From: Paenibacillus sp. JCM 10914
Lineage (GTDB): Bacteria; Bacillota; Bacilli; Paenibacillales; Paenibacillaceae
Reading direction: 5' to 3'
DNA length: 64,000 nt
NCBI RefSeq assembly: GCF_001315105.1
Contig: NZ_BAZR01000002.1
Location: 1-64,000, forward strand
Numbering within the stretch: position 1 is the first letter of the stretch; each line of letters starts with the position of its first letter. Below are positions 28,905 to 36,684 of the stretch, in pieces. A program made the translations under genes and the position numbers. Below the pieces are notes generated by a model that worked only from the letters and a program-made list of their open reading frames with translations, made no database searches and was not told the origin of the DNA.

Positions 28905-29729
28905 ATGTTAAGATCCATGTACTCCGGTATTTCCGGAATGAGGGGCTTTCAGACGAAGCTGGATGTAATCGGTAATAACATTGCCAATGTAAATACCGTT
29001 GGTTTTAAAGCTGGACGCGTGATGTTCAAAGATATTCTTAGCCAGACCATGTCTGGTGTAACACCAGGAACAGACGATCCTACTGGCGGTGTTAACGCCA
29101 AGCAGATCGGTCTAGGGGTGTCGATTGGTTCTATCGATACGCTGCATACACCAGGAAGTGCTATGACGACCAACAATCCTACGGATTTGAGAATCGACGG
29201 AGATGGGTTCTTCATGGTCAAGCTTTCGGATGATCAGGAGCAACCATTTCTGACACGTGCCGGTGATTTTCACGTAGACGTAGCACGTAACTTGGTGACT
29301 TCAGACGGATTCCTGGTTTTGGATTCTGCTGGTGAACCCATTCAACTCGATGAAGACGTAACTCAGTTTACCATCGCTCAGAACGGTACAATCATCCAGA
29401 AGATGAGTGACGGTACAACAGAAGAGGGTGCGATCATTGGTATTGCTAAGATCCCGAATCCGGAAGGGCTTGAGAAGATTGGCGGTAATTTGTACCGGGC
29501 GACATTAAATGCGGTCGAAGATGGTGATATCGAAGCCGTAATGTTCGGGGCGAACGATCCTGAAGCGGGGACCGGAGCAATCATAGCCGGCCAGCTTGAA
29601 ATGTCCAACGTCGATCTTACAGGCGAATTTTCCGAGATGATCGTGGCACAGCGCGGCTTCCAGGCTAACTCCCGGATTATTACAACGTCTGATGAAGTAC
29701 TGCAGGAAGTTGTTAATCTGAAACGATAA
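28905..29729 (+). CDS. flgE: Flagellar hook protein FlgE (FlgG-like, short form)
   Basis: A 274-residue hook/rod-type protein. N-terminal MLRSMYSGISGMRGFQTKLDVIGNNIANVNTVGFKAGRVMFKDILSQT carries the flagellar rod/hook motif, and the C-terminus EMSNVDLTGEFSEMIVAQRGFQANSRIITTSDEVLQEVVNLKR is the closing helix. The middle has DLRIDGDGFFMVKL and FLTRAGDFHVD. In this operon position the B. subtilis gene encodes the hook protein, once called flgG, also about 264 residues. A 9-bp hairpin follows the stop. Confidence 0.93.
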   Translation: MLRSMYSGISGMRGFQTKLDVIGNNIANVNTVGFKAGRVMFKDILSQTMSGVTPGTDDPTGGVNAKQIGLGVSIGSIDTLHTPGSAMTTNNPTDLRIDGDGFFMVKLSDDQEQPFLTRAGDFHVDVARNLVTSDGFLVLDSAGEPIQLDEDVTQFTIAQNGTIIQKMSDGTTEEGAIIGIAKIPNPEGLEKIGGNLYRATLNAVEDGDIEAVMFGANDPEAGTGAIIAGQLEMSNVDLTGEFSEMIVAQRGFQANSRIITTSDEVLQEVVNLKR

Positions 29730-29737
29730 GGATGAAT

Positions 29738-29763
29738 AAGGAGGGGTTTCCCCTCCTTTGATT
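29738..29763 (+). other. Strong hairpin between flgE and swrD/flbD
   Basis: AAGGAGGGG (29738-29746), loop TTT, CCCCTCCTT (29750-29758): a perfect 9-bp stem rich in GC, followed by TGATTAA. No long T-run. It may limit or process the transcript within the operon and could protect the flgE mRNA end. Confidence 0.6.
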
Positions 29764-29779
29764 AAACGAGGAGGCAGTC

Positions 29780-30004
29780 ATGATATCGGTAACGAGGATA
29801 AATGGTTCTAAGTTATGGCTAAATGCACTGTTGATTGAACTGGTTGAAGAAACGCCGGATACGTACATTACTTTTATTAATGGGAAGCGAATGATTGTGC
29901 TTGAAAGTGCAAATGAAATCATCGCAGCCATCAAGGCTTATCATTATGAGGTGGGCATCCATCAAGCCACCATTAAAGTGCAGCAAATGGAGGAACCTTC
30001 ATGA
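29780..30004 (+). CDS. swrD: SwrD/FlbD family flagellar protein
   Basis: A 74-residue protein of the FlbD family (PF06289): MISVTRINGSKLWLNALLIELVEETPDTYITFINGKRMIVLES. B. subtilis SwrD raises flagellar torque and is needed for swarming. The start has AACGAGGAGG upstream and the stop overlaps fliL (ATGA). Confidence 0.93.
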   Translation: MISVTRINGSKLWLNALLIELVEETPDTYITFINGKRMIVLESANEIIAAIKAYHYEVGIHQATIKVQQMEEPS

Positions 30005-30462
30005 AAAAGATGCTCCCCTGGTTAATAACGATTTTGCTGTCGATCACGCTGATTACGGTAGCGATCCTTACGTTGCTCTCAGGACCGTTCGCTGACGAGA
30101 AGAGTCATGCCTCCGGCGGGGAATCTAACCTGCCGAAATTATCAGCTAAAGAGATCGTCAAGGTAACTTCGGAGATTGCGGGTATCAGAACGAATCTTGC
30201 TGAACCAAATCATATCGCAACGGTATCTTTCGCATTTCAGCTAAGCAGTAAAAAAGCAAAGGAAGATTTCGACACGATCAAAGACATTAAAATCAAGCCA
30301 ATTATCATTAAGACGTTGGCCGATACGAAGCCTGAACTGCTTAACGATTCGAAAGGCCGTGAACAGTTTATAGCTAAGCTTAACAATTTGATCAATAAGT
30401 CTCTCACTTCGGGACAATTGCTTCAAATCGAAATTACGGAAATCATGGTCAATGAAATATAG
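30001..30462 (+). CDS. fliL: Flagellar basal body-associated protein FliL
   Basis: A 153-residue protein with an N-terminal membrane helix (residues 5-25, LPWLITILLSITLITVAILTLL) and a stomatin-like periplasmic domain: NHIATVSFAFQLSSKKAKEDFDTIKDIKIKPIIIKTLADTKPELL, ending SGQLLQIEITEIMVNEI. FliL surrounds the stator and supports torque. Overlaps swrD by 4 nt. Confidence 0.92.
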   Translation: MKKMLPWLITILLSITLITVAILTLLSGPFADEKSHASGGESNLPKLSAKEIVKVTSEIAGIRTNLAEPNHIATVSFAFQLSSKKAKEDFDTIKDIKIKPIIIKTLADTKPELLNDSKGREQFIAKLNNLINKSLTSGQLLQIEITEIMVNEI

Positions 30463-30497
30463 ACAGTGTATCGGAGTATCTGTAAGGGGGTGAGTAG

Positions 30498-31496
30498 ATG
30501 GTTGATGTTTTATCGCAGAATGAGATCGATGCCCTCCTGGCCGCGCTCTCTTCCGGAGAAATGGATGCTGAGGAACTGAAGAAAGAAGAAACGCAAAAGA
30601 AAATTCGTTCTTATGATTTCAAGCGAGCCCTTCGTTTCTCGAAGGATCACATTCGTAGTTTGACCCGGATCCATGAGAATTTCGCTCGATATTTAACGAC
30701 TTATTTCTCGGCACAATTACGTACTTTTGTGCAAATCAATGTGGTTCAAGTCGAACAACTGCCTTATGACGAATTCATTCGCTCGATTCCGAAAATGACG
30801 GTGTTGAATATCTTTGAAGCTGAACCGCTGGTAGGCAGGATGGTGCTTGAAGTTCACCCGAATGTCGCTTATGCGATGCTGGATCGTTTGCTCGGTGGTA
30901 CGGGCATTGCCCCGTCTGCGATTAGCTCCATGACCGAGATTGAGACGATCATTATGGAACGGATCTTCAGTCGTGCTTTTGACAGTCTCCAGGAGGCGTG
31001 GAAGACGGTGCTGGACATTTCACCAAGGCTGGAAGCATTGGAGACGAATCCGCAATTCATGCAGATCGTTTCGCCGAATGAGACGATAGCGCTCATCTCG
31101 CTCAGTACCAAGATCGGTGACACCACGGGGATGATCAATCTCTGTATCCCGCACGTGGTACTGGAGCCGATCATGTCCAAGCTTTCCGCACATCAATGGT
31201 TCATTTCAGAGAAGAAAGCAAGAGTACCGGAAGAGGTAGATGCACTCAAGCAGCGAGTGAGTAAGGCGAACCTTCCGATTGTGGCAGAACTGGGTGTATC
31301 CCAGCTAACGATATCCGAGTTTTTGGGTTTAAGCGTTGGCGATGTCATATCGTTGAACAAGCCTGTGCACGACGGGCTTGCAATTAAAGTTGGCGACAGG
31401 TTGAAATTTATTGGCAGTCCCGGCACGATTAAGGATCGGGTTGCTGTACAAATCGATGAAATTATCATCGAAGGAGCTGAAGAATTTGACGAGTAA
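30498..31496 (+). CDS. fliM: Flagellar motor switch protein FliM
   Basis: A 332-residue C-ring protein. N-terminal LSQNEIDALLAALSSGE is the peptide that binds phosphorylated CheY. The middle domain has the LGGTG motif (MLDRLLGGTGIA), and the C-terminal FliN-like domain contains LGVSQLTISEFLGLSVGDVISLNKP. GGGGGTGAG ribosome site precedes ATG. fliY begins inside its last codons. Confidence 0.97.
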   Translation: MVDVLSQNEIDALLAALSSGEMDAEELKKEETQKKIRSYDFKRALRFSKDHIRSLTRIHENFARYLTTYFSAQLRTFVQINVVQVEQLPYDEFIRSIPKMTVLNIFEAEPLVGRMVLEVHPNVAYAMLDRLLGGTGIAPSAISSMTEIETIIMERIFSRAFDSLQEAWKTVLDISPRLEALETNPQFMQIVSPNETIALISLSTKIGDTTGMINLCIPHVVLEPIMSKLSAHQWFISEKKARVPEEVDALKQRVSKANLPIVAELGVSQLTISEFLGLSVGDVISLNKPVHDGLAIKVGDRLKFIGSPGTIKDRVAVQIDEIIIEGAEEFDE

Positions 31497-32763
31497 AGAT
31501 TATTTATCTCAGGAAGAAATCGACGCCTTGTTGAAACAGTCGGAAATGGCTTCATCAGCCCCAACTCCTTCGGCGGTGACGGTCGATGATATATTAACGC
31601 CATTGGAGCAGGACGCACTAGGCGAGATTGGCAATATTACATTTGGCAGCGCAGCAACAGCATTGTCGACCCTGCTTGGCAAGAAAGTAGACATTACGAC
31701 ACCTAAGGTATCTATTATTAAGCGAAGCGAGTTCCAGGAAGAGTTCCCGAAGCCGCATGTTGCGGTTCACGTGACGTATGTCGATGGTTTTGAAGGAATT
31801 AATTCGCTGGTCATCAAGACACGTGATGCGCAAGTGATCGCGGATCTGATGCTTGGTGGTGAAGGAAACCCGGTAGAAGAGGAATTGAACGAAATTCATA
31901 TTAGTGCGGTTCAGGAAGCTATGAATCAGATGATGGGCTCATCCGCAACGAGTATGTCGACGATCTTTAACCGTTTCGTGAATATATCGCCTCCGGGGAT
32001 CGATATTCTGAACATGGAGAGCGGGGATGGAGTCAGCAACCTGCCACAGGATGAGACGCTCATTAAGATCTCGTTCCGATTGATTATTGGAGAGCTGATT
32101 GATTCAACGATTATGCAGTTACTTCCGGTTACTTTTTCCAAGGATATGGTTCATATGCTTATCAATGGCACAGATGAACCGCAGCCAGCGAAAGAGGAAG
32201 CAGCTCCGACAGTAGAAACTGCGTCGCAGGTTCAGGAATCGCCAGCATCGATGCCAACGTCGGGCATTCCGCCCTACACGAATGATGCAGGTCATGGGTA
32301 TGACTATGGGCAGGGGTATAATCAGCAAGCACCAGGTCAGGGAGATCCTATGCATAACTCCGCACCTTATGCTCAGCAACCGATGCAGATGCCAAGTCAA
32401 CACCAGCCGCAACAATATGGTGCAATGCCCAATAACAGGAACATAAATGTACAGCCTGTGCAGTTCGCGAACCTTCAATCTGCGCCTTTTGTCCCTGTAG
32501 ATGAAAACAATCTGAACTTACTGATGGACATTCCCCTTAAAGTCACCGTAGAATTAGGAAGGACTCAGAAGCAAATTAAGGATATCTTGGAAATGTCACA
32601 AGGTTCAATCATTGAGCTTGACAAGCTGGCCGGGGAACCTGTAGACATCCTGGTGAATCATAAATTAATCGCCAAGGGTGAGGTTGTGGTCATCGATGAG
32701 AACTTTGGTGTACGTGTTACGGATATCGTAAGCCAATGGGACCGAATTCAAAAATTACAATAG
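31486..32763 (+). CDS. fliY: Flagellar motor switch phosphatase FliY
   Basis: A 425-residue Firmicutes switch protein that combines CheC-like and FliN domains. N-terminal YLSQEEIDALLKQSE copies the FliM CheY-binding peptide. The CheC-type phosphatase signatures are DALGEIGNITFGSAATALSTLLG and EIHISAVQEAMNQMMGSSATSMS. Residues ~230-330 are a Pro/Gln/Tyr-rich linker. The C-terminal FliN domain has MDIPLKVTVELGRTQKQIKDILEMSQGSIIELDK. It removes phosphate from CheY-P. TTG at 31486 with AAGGAG 9 nt upstream; overlaps fliM by 11 nt. Confidence 0.94.
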   Translation: MTSKDYLSQEEIDALLKQSEMASSAPTPSAVTVDDILTPLEQDALGEIGNITFGSAATALSTLLGKKVDITTPKVSIIKRSEFQEEFPKPHVAVHVTYVDGFEGINSLVIKTRDAQVIADLMLGGEGNPVEEELNEIHISAVQEAMNQMMGSSATSMSTIFNRFVNISPPGIDILNMESGDGVSNLPQDETLIKISFRLIIGELIDSTIMQLLPVTFSKDMVHMLINGTDEPQPAKEEAAPTVETASQVQESPASMPTSGIPPYTNDAGHGYDYGQGYNQQAPGQGDPMHNSAPYAQQPMQMPSQHQPQQYGAMPNNRNINVQPVQFANLQSAPFVPVDENNLNLLMDIPLKVTVELGRTQKQIKDILEMSQGSIIELDKLAGEPVDILVNHKLIAKGEVVVIDENFGVRVTDIVSQWDRIQKLQ

Positions 32764-32792
32764 CACAAACCATTTAGGGAGGATTTTTATCA

Positions 32793-33158
32793 ATGGCTAA
32801 CCGAATTCTGATTGTGGATGACGCTGCGTTTATGAGAATGATGATCCGTGACATTTTGGTCAAAAACGGATTTGAGGTTGTAGGAGAAGCGCAGGATGGC
32901 GCGCAAGCGATTGAGAAATTTAAGGAGCTTCGTCCTGACTTGATTACGATGGATATAACAATGCCTGAGATGGATGGTATTGCCGCACTGAAAGAGATTA
33001 AAAAGACAGATCCGAATGCAAAGGTCATCATGTGTTCCGCTATGGGTCAGCAGGCCATGGTCATCGATGCGATTCAGGCAGGGGCGAAGGATTTCATCGT
33101 TAAACCGTTCCAATCTGACAGAGTTATCGAAGCTATCAACAAGACGCTTGGCGTATAG
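32793..33158 (+). CDS. cheY: Chemotaxis response regulator CheY
   Basis: A 121-residue single receiver domain. Acidic residues DD at 9-10, phospho-acceptor Asp54 in LITMDITMPEMDG, Ser/Thr and Lys switch residues in CSAMGQ and FIVKPF. It is phosphorylated by CheA and binds FliM/FliY. It follows fliY by 29 nt with GGGAGG upstream, the Firmicutes order. Confidence 0.97.
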   Translation: MANRILIVDDAAFMRMMIRDILVKNGFEVVGEAQDGAQAIEKFKELRPDLITMDITMPEMDGIAALKEIKKTDPNAKVIMCSAMGQQAMVIDAIQAGAKDFIVKPFQSDRVIEAINKTLGV

Positions 33159-33170
33159 GTATTAAAGCCT

Positions 33171-33695
33171 ATGTTAATAGCAACTACTGATGGATTAGAC
33201 ACTGGTAGTACAGCCGGATATTATTTGCAATTATTTTATGTATTTATCGTTCTTGCCATCATTGTTGCATTAATTGTGTTCCTGATTCGCTTCCTAGGCA
33301 AGAAGAATCAGAGCTGGATGCAGGGCCGCTCCATTCGAACGCTTGGTGCGGTCGGGATGGGCCCTAACAAATCGCTCCAGCTCGTTGAAATCGGGGGCAG
33401 TATCTATGTGATTGGCGTTGGCGAAGATGTCCGTCTAGTAGATAAAATTTCTGATCCCGCTGAAGTCGCGCTGATCCAGGCAGCATTCGACCAGGACTCT
33501 GGCATACATAATGGGGCACTGCCGCCATTTATCGCGAATCTGGCGGCAAAACTCCGCAAAGACAAACCATCAGAGGACATCGAACTGGAGGAAACCTCTT
33601 CATTCCATGAAGTGTTTGAATCCAAGCTGCGCAGCGTACCGAACCGGAAAGAAAAGGTCGAAGAATTGCTGCGGGAGGATCATAAGGATTCATGA
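33171..33695 (+). CDS. fliO: Flagellar biosynthesis protein FliO/FliZ
   Basis: A 174-residue protein with one membrane helix near residues 17-42 (YYLQLFYVFIVLAIIVALIVFLIRFLG), followed by the FliO domain: SIRTLGAVGMGPNKSLQLVEIGGSIYVIGVGEDVRLVDKI. It stabilises FliP in the export gate. It is shorter than B. subtilis FliZ, which has a signal peptide and longer outside part. The ATG at 33171 has no good ribosome site and may depend on coupling with cheY, whose stop is 12 nt upstream. The stop overlaps fliP. Confidence 0.88.
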   Translation: MLIATTDGLDTGSTAGYYLQLFYVFIVLAIIVALIVFLIRFLGKKNQSWMQGRSIRTLGAVGMGPNKSLQLVEIGGSIYVIGVGEDVRLVDKISDPAEVALIQAAFDQDSGIHNGALPPFIANLAAKLRKDKPSEDIELEETSSFHEVFESKLRSVPNRKEKVEELLREDHKDS

Positions 33696-34444
33696 ACAAA
33701 AAGGTCTTGCACGCTATCACGATATTCATGCTGCTAGGATGGTTGTTTACCGATAACGCATATGCAGGTCCGCTCCCGAACATCGACATCTCGATCGGCG
33801 ACAATGGGGATGCTCCGGGAACAAGTGCACTGTCGTTGATTCTTATGATCACCATTCTTAGCATTGCACCGGCTATCCTGGTATTGATGACCAGCTTTAC
33901 GCGAATTGTTATCGTACTCGGATTTGTCCGTACTTCACTCGGAACACAGCAAACACCGCCTAACCAAGTGTTGATTGGGCTGGCACTGTTTCTCACCCTG
34001 TTCGTCATGGCTCCCACCTTATCTACGATGAATGATGTTGCGCTGCAACCATACATTAGGGGGGAAATCACGCAAAGCGAAGCTTTGGATAAGGCGCAGG
34101 ATCCGATCAAGAAATTTATGTTCTCTCACACCCGAGAGAAGGATCTACTGTTATTTATGAATTACACCGGAGCCGAGAAGCCTGAAACATATGAAGATAT
34201 TCCTTTGACGGTGCTTGTTCCTGCATTCGCCATAAGCGAACTCAAGACAGGCTTTCAGATGGGCTTTATGATCTTTATTCCATTTTTGGTTATCGACATT
34301 GTTGTGGCCAGTGTGTTGATGGCAATGGGGATGATGATGTTGCCACCGGTCATGATTTCACTACCGTTTAAAATATTGCTGTTTGTACTGGTGGATGGCT
34401 GGTATCTTGTCGTCAAATCCATGTTAATGAGTTTTAACCCGTAA
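33692..34444 (+). CDS. fliP: Flagellar export gate protein FliP
   Basis: A 250-residue export-gate protein. An N-terminal signal peptide ending AYAGPLPN, then membrane helices with the family signature ALSLILMITILSIAPAILVLMTSFTRIVIVLGFVRTSLGTQQTPPNQVLIGLALFLT, and the C-terminal MMLPPVMISLPFKILLFVLVDGWYLV. FliP forms the pore with FliQ and FliR. Overlaps fliO by 4 nt; AGGAT(C) region provides the ribosome site. Confidence 0.97.
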   Translation: MNKKVLHAITIFMLLGWLFTDNAYAGPLPNIDISIGDNGDAPGTSALSLILMITILSIAPAILVLMTSFTRIVIVLGFVRTSLGTQQTPPNQVLIGLALFLTLFVMAPTLSTMNDVALQPYIRGEITQSEALDKAQDPIKKFMFSHTREKDLLLFMNYTGAEKPETYEDIPLTVLVPAFAISELKTGFQMGFMIFIPFLVIDIVVASVLMAMGMMMLPPVMISLPFKILLFVLVDGWYLVVKSMLMSFNP

Positions 34445-34483
34445 CATCAAACGGCAAGTAATTCGAATACAGGGGGACTCGCC

Positions 34484-34753
34484 GTGAGCGCTGAATTTAT
34501 TATCGGTCTGGCAGGACAAGCCGTTTACATTGTGCTTCAGGTGAGCGCACCGATGCTGGTTCTTGCACTGGCCGTGGGGCTTGCCGTCAGTATTTTTCAA
34601 GCGACAACGCAGATTCAAGAGCAAACGCTCGCGTTTGTACCCAAGATCATTATGGTCTTGGTCTCGCTACTGCTGTTCGGACCTTGGATATTAACGACGT
34701 TGGTCGATTTCACGCACGGGATTTTGGACAATCTCTACAAATATATCGGATAG
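34484..34753 (+). CDS. fliQ: Flagellar export gate protein FliQ
   Basis: An 89-residue protein with two membrane helices (VYIVLQVSAPMLVLALAVGLAVSIFQATTQIQEQTLAFVPKIIMVLVSLLLFGPWIL), diagnostic of FliQ. GTG start. Lies between fliP and fliR. Confidence 0.97.
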   Translation: MSAEFIIGLAGQAVYIVLQVSAPMLVLALAVGLAVSIFQATTQIQEQTLAFVPKIIMVLVSLLLFGPWILTTLVDFTHGILDNLYKYIG

Positions 34754-34758
34754 GCTGA

Positions 34759-35553
34759 ATGTCCATGGAATGGTTACAGCAAAGTGTACCTGTCTTTATG
34801 CTTATTTTTTGTCGAATAACCTCTTTTTTTGTAATTGCACCCGTGTTTACATCGCGAGGGATTCCCGCTTCATACAAAATCGGGCTGTCTGCGATCATTG
34901 CTTTAATCGTTTATCTCTCGTTCGGGCTTGGTGAAGTCGTTCCGCAAGATCTGTCCTACGCTATTTTGATCGTTCAGGAGGTTCTGGTCGGGTTGCTGCT
35001 TGGGTTCACCGCCTACCTGATGATGGCTGTAGTTCAAACCGCGGGGGCTTTGATTGATATTTCGATCGGCTTCAGTATGGCTAATGTCATCGATCCTTTT
35101 ACAGGAACTTCGACGCCATTGATCGGTAACTTTAAATATTATCTGGCTTTGTTAGTGTTCCTCAGCATGAATGGCCACCACTATTTATTAGATGCCATTA
35201 TGTATAGTTACGATTGGATCCCGATAACAGGCGACGTGTTCAGTAAGGTTCAGGATGGCAACGTGACCGATTTTCTGATCAGAACGTTTGCTCATTCGTT
35301 TTTACTTGCTGTGCAGATGGCAGCACCACTGGTTGCCGCACTGTTCTTGACTGACCTCGGACTTGGATTTCTTGCTAGAACAGCTCCCCAATTCAACGTA
35401 TTTGTCATCGGAATCATCATTAAGATCCTGGTCGGCCTCGTGCTGTTGATGCTGCTGATGCCGATGCTTGTAGGACTATTTGATCATCTGTTTGGCAAAA
35501 TGTTTGAAGCGCTGCGTGTGCTGCTCGGAGTGGCTGGCAGTGAAGCGACATAA
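34759..35553 (+). CDS. fliR: Flagellar export gate protein FliR
   Basis: A 264-residue integral membrane protein with six or so helices: PVFMLIFCRITSFFVIAPVFTSRGIPASYKIGLSAIIALIVYL near the start and DISIGFSMANVIDPFTG in the middle, both typical. An in-frame ATG at 34765 is also possible. It starts 5 nt after fliQ. Confidence 0.96.
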   Translation: MSMEWLQQSVPVFMLIFCRITSFFVIAPVFTSRGIPASYKIGLSAIIALIVYLSFGLGEVVPQDLSYAILIVQEVLVGLLLGFTAYLMMAVVQTAGALIDISIGFSMANVIDPFTGTSTPLIGNFKYYLALLVFLSMNGHHYLLDAIMYSYDWIPITGDVFSKVQDGNVTDFLIRTFAHSFLLAVQMAAPLVAALFLTDLGLGFLARTAPQFNVFVIGIIIKILVGLVLLMLLMPMLVGLFDHLFGKMFEALRVLLGVAGSEAT

Positions 35554-35571
35554 GTTGTTGGAGGTGGATTG

Positions 35572-36660
35572 ATGGCATACCGGTATCGGGTCGATCTGCA
35601 AATGTTTGCTGGCGAGAAGACAGAGAAAGCAACGCCGAAGAAACGTCAGGACACACGCAAGAAAGGTCAGGTCGCCAAGAGTATGGAGGTGTCCGGGGCC
35701 TCGGTTTTGTTAGCTGCCTTTTTCTGTATTCTCTTCTTCGGTGGTTATATGCGGGACCGCACGGTTCGATTGTTTACGGACGTATACATTAATCGGCTCT
35801 CGATGGATGTCACGAAGGATAACGTCATGCTATTGTTCGGTCAGTACGGAATCGAGATCTTGTTGCTGCTGGCGCCACTGTTTATTGCGGTGTTCATTAT
35901 TGCATTAATAGCTAATTATTTGCAGGTCGGATTTCTGCTTACAGGAGATCCACTGAAAATGAAGTTTAGTAAGATTGATCCGATAAAAGGGTTTAAAAAT
36001 ATTTTCTCGATGCGTTCCCTTGTAGAATTTCTGAAGTCCGTCATTAAATTGACGATCATCGGCTTCCTTGTCTACACCACGATATGGGCGGCCAGAGAAG
36101 GTTTCTCTTCTTTATCGACCAAGGGACCGGATATGATTTTTCACTTTGTTGCAGACATTACGGTGTCGTTAGGATTTAAGATCGCGGTCGGTTTAATGAT
36201 ATTGGCCGTATTGGATTATCTTTATCAAAGGTTTGACTATGAGAAGAACATTCGCATGTCCAAGCAAGATATAAAAGACGAATACAAAAAGATGGAAGGC
36301 GATCCGCTGATAAAAGGAAAGATCAGGGAACGCCAACGCCGAATGGCGCTGCAACGAATGATGCAGGAAATACCGAATGCAGATGTCATTATCACGAACC
36401 CGACCCACTTTGCGGTAGCCATCAAGTACGACGGAAGTGCTATGGAAGCCCCACAAGTATTGGCGAAGGGACAGGATTTCATGGCACTGCGAATCAAAGA
36501 AATTGCGAAAGAACACGGAATTATGACGATGGAAAACAAGCCGCTGGCACGTGCATTGTACCAACGGTCGGAAATCGGGGATTTCATTCCGGGAGACCTG
36601 TTCCAGGCCGTAGCGGAAGTGTTGGCCTATGTATATAAACTTAAAGGTAAAGCGAAATAA
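35572..36660 (+). CDS. flhB: Flagellar export switch protein FlhB
   Basis: A 362-residue export protein with four membrane helices and a cytoplasmic domain that self-cleaves. N-terminal EKTEKATPKKRQDTRKKGQVAKS is the family start. The autocleavage motif NPTH is at residues 276-279 (DVIITNPTHFAVAIKY). The C-terminal fragment matches the YlqH-like protein at 746-1039. ATG at 35572 has GGAGGTGG upstream; TTG at 35569 is also in frame. flhA follows after 24 nt. Confidence 0.97.
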   Translation: MAYRYRVDLQMFAGEKTEKATPKKRQDTRKKGQVAKSMEVSGASVLLAAFFCILFFGGYMRDRTVRLFTDVYINRLSMDVTKDNVMLLFGQYGIEILLLLAPLFIAVFIIALIANYLQVGFLLTGDPLKMKFSKIDPIKGFKNIFSMRSLVEFLKSVIKLTIIGFLVYTTIWAAREGFSSLSTKGPDMIFHFVADITVSLGFKIAVGLMILAVLDYLYQRFDYEKNIRMSKQDIKDEYKKMEGDPLIKGKIRERQRRMALQRMMQEIPNADVIITNPTHFAVAIKYDGSAMEAPQVLAKGQDFMALRIKEIAKEHGIMTMENKPLARALYQRSEIGDFIPGDLFQAVAEVLAYVYKLKGKAK

Positions 36661-36684
36661 CTAGGGACCGGAGGCGTCAGTGCA

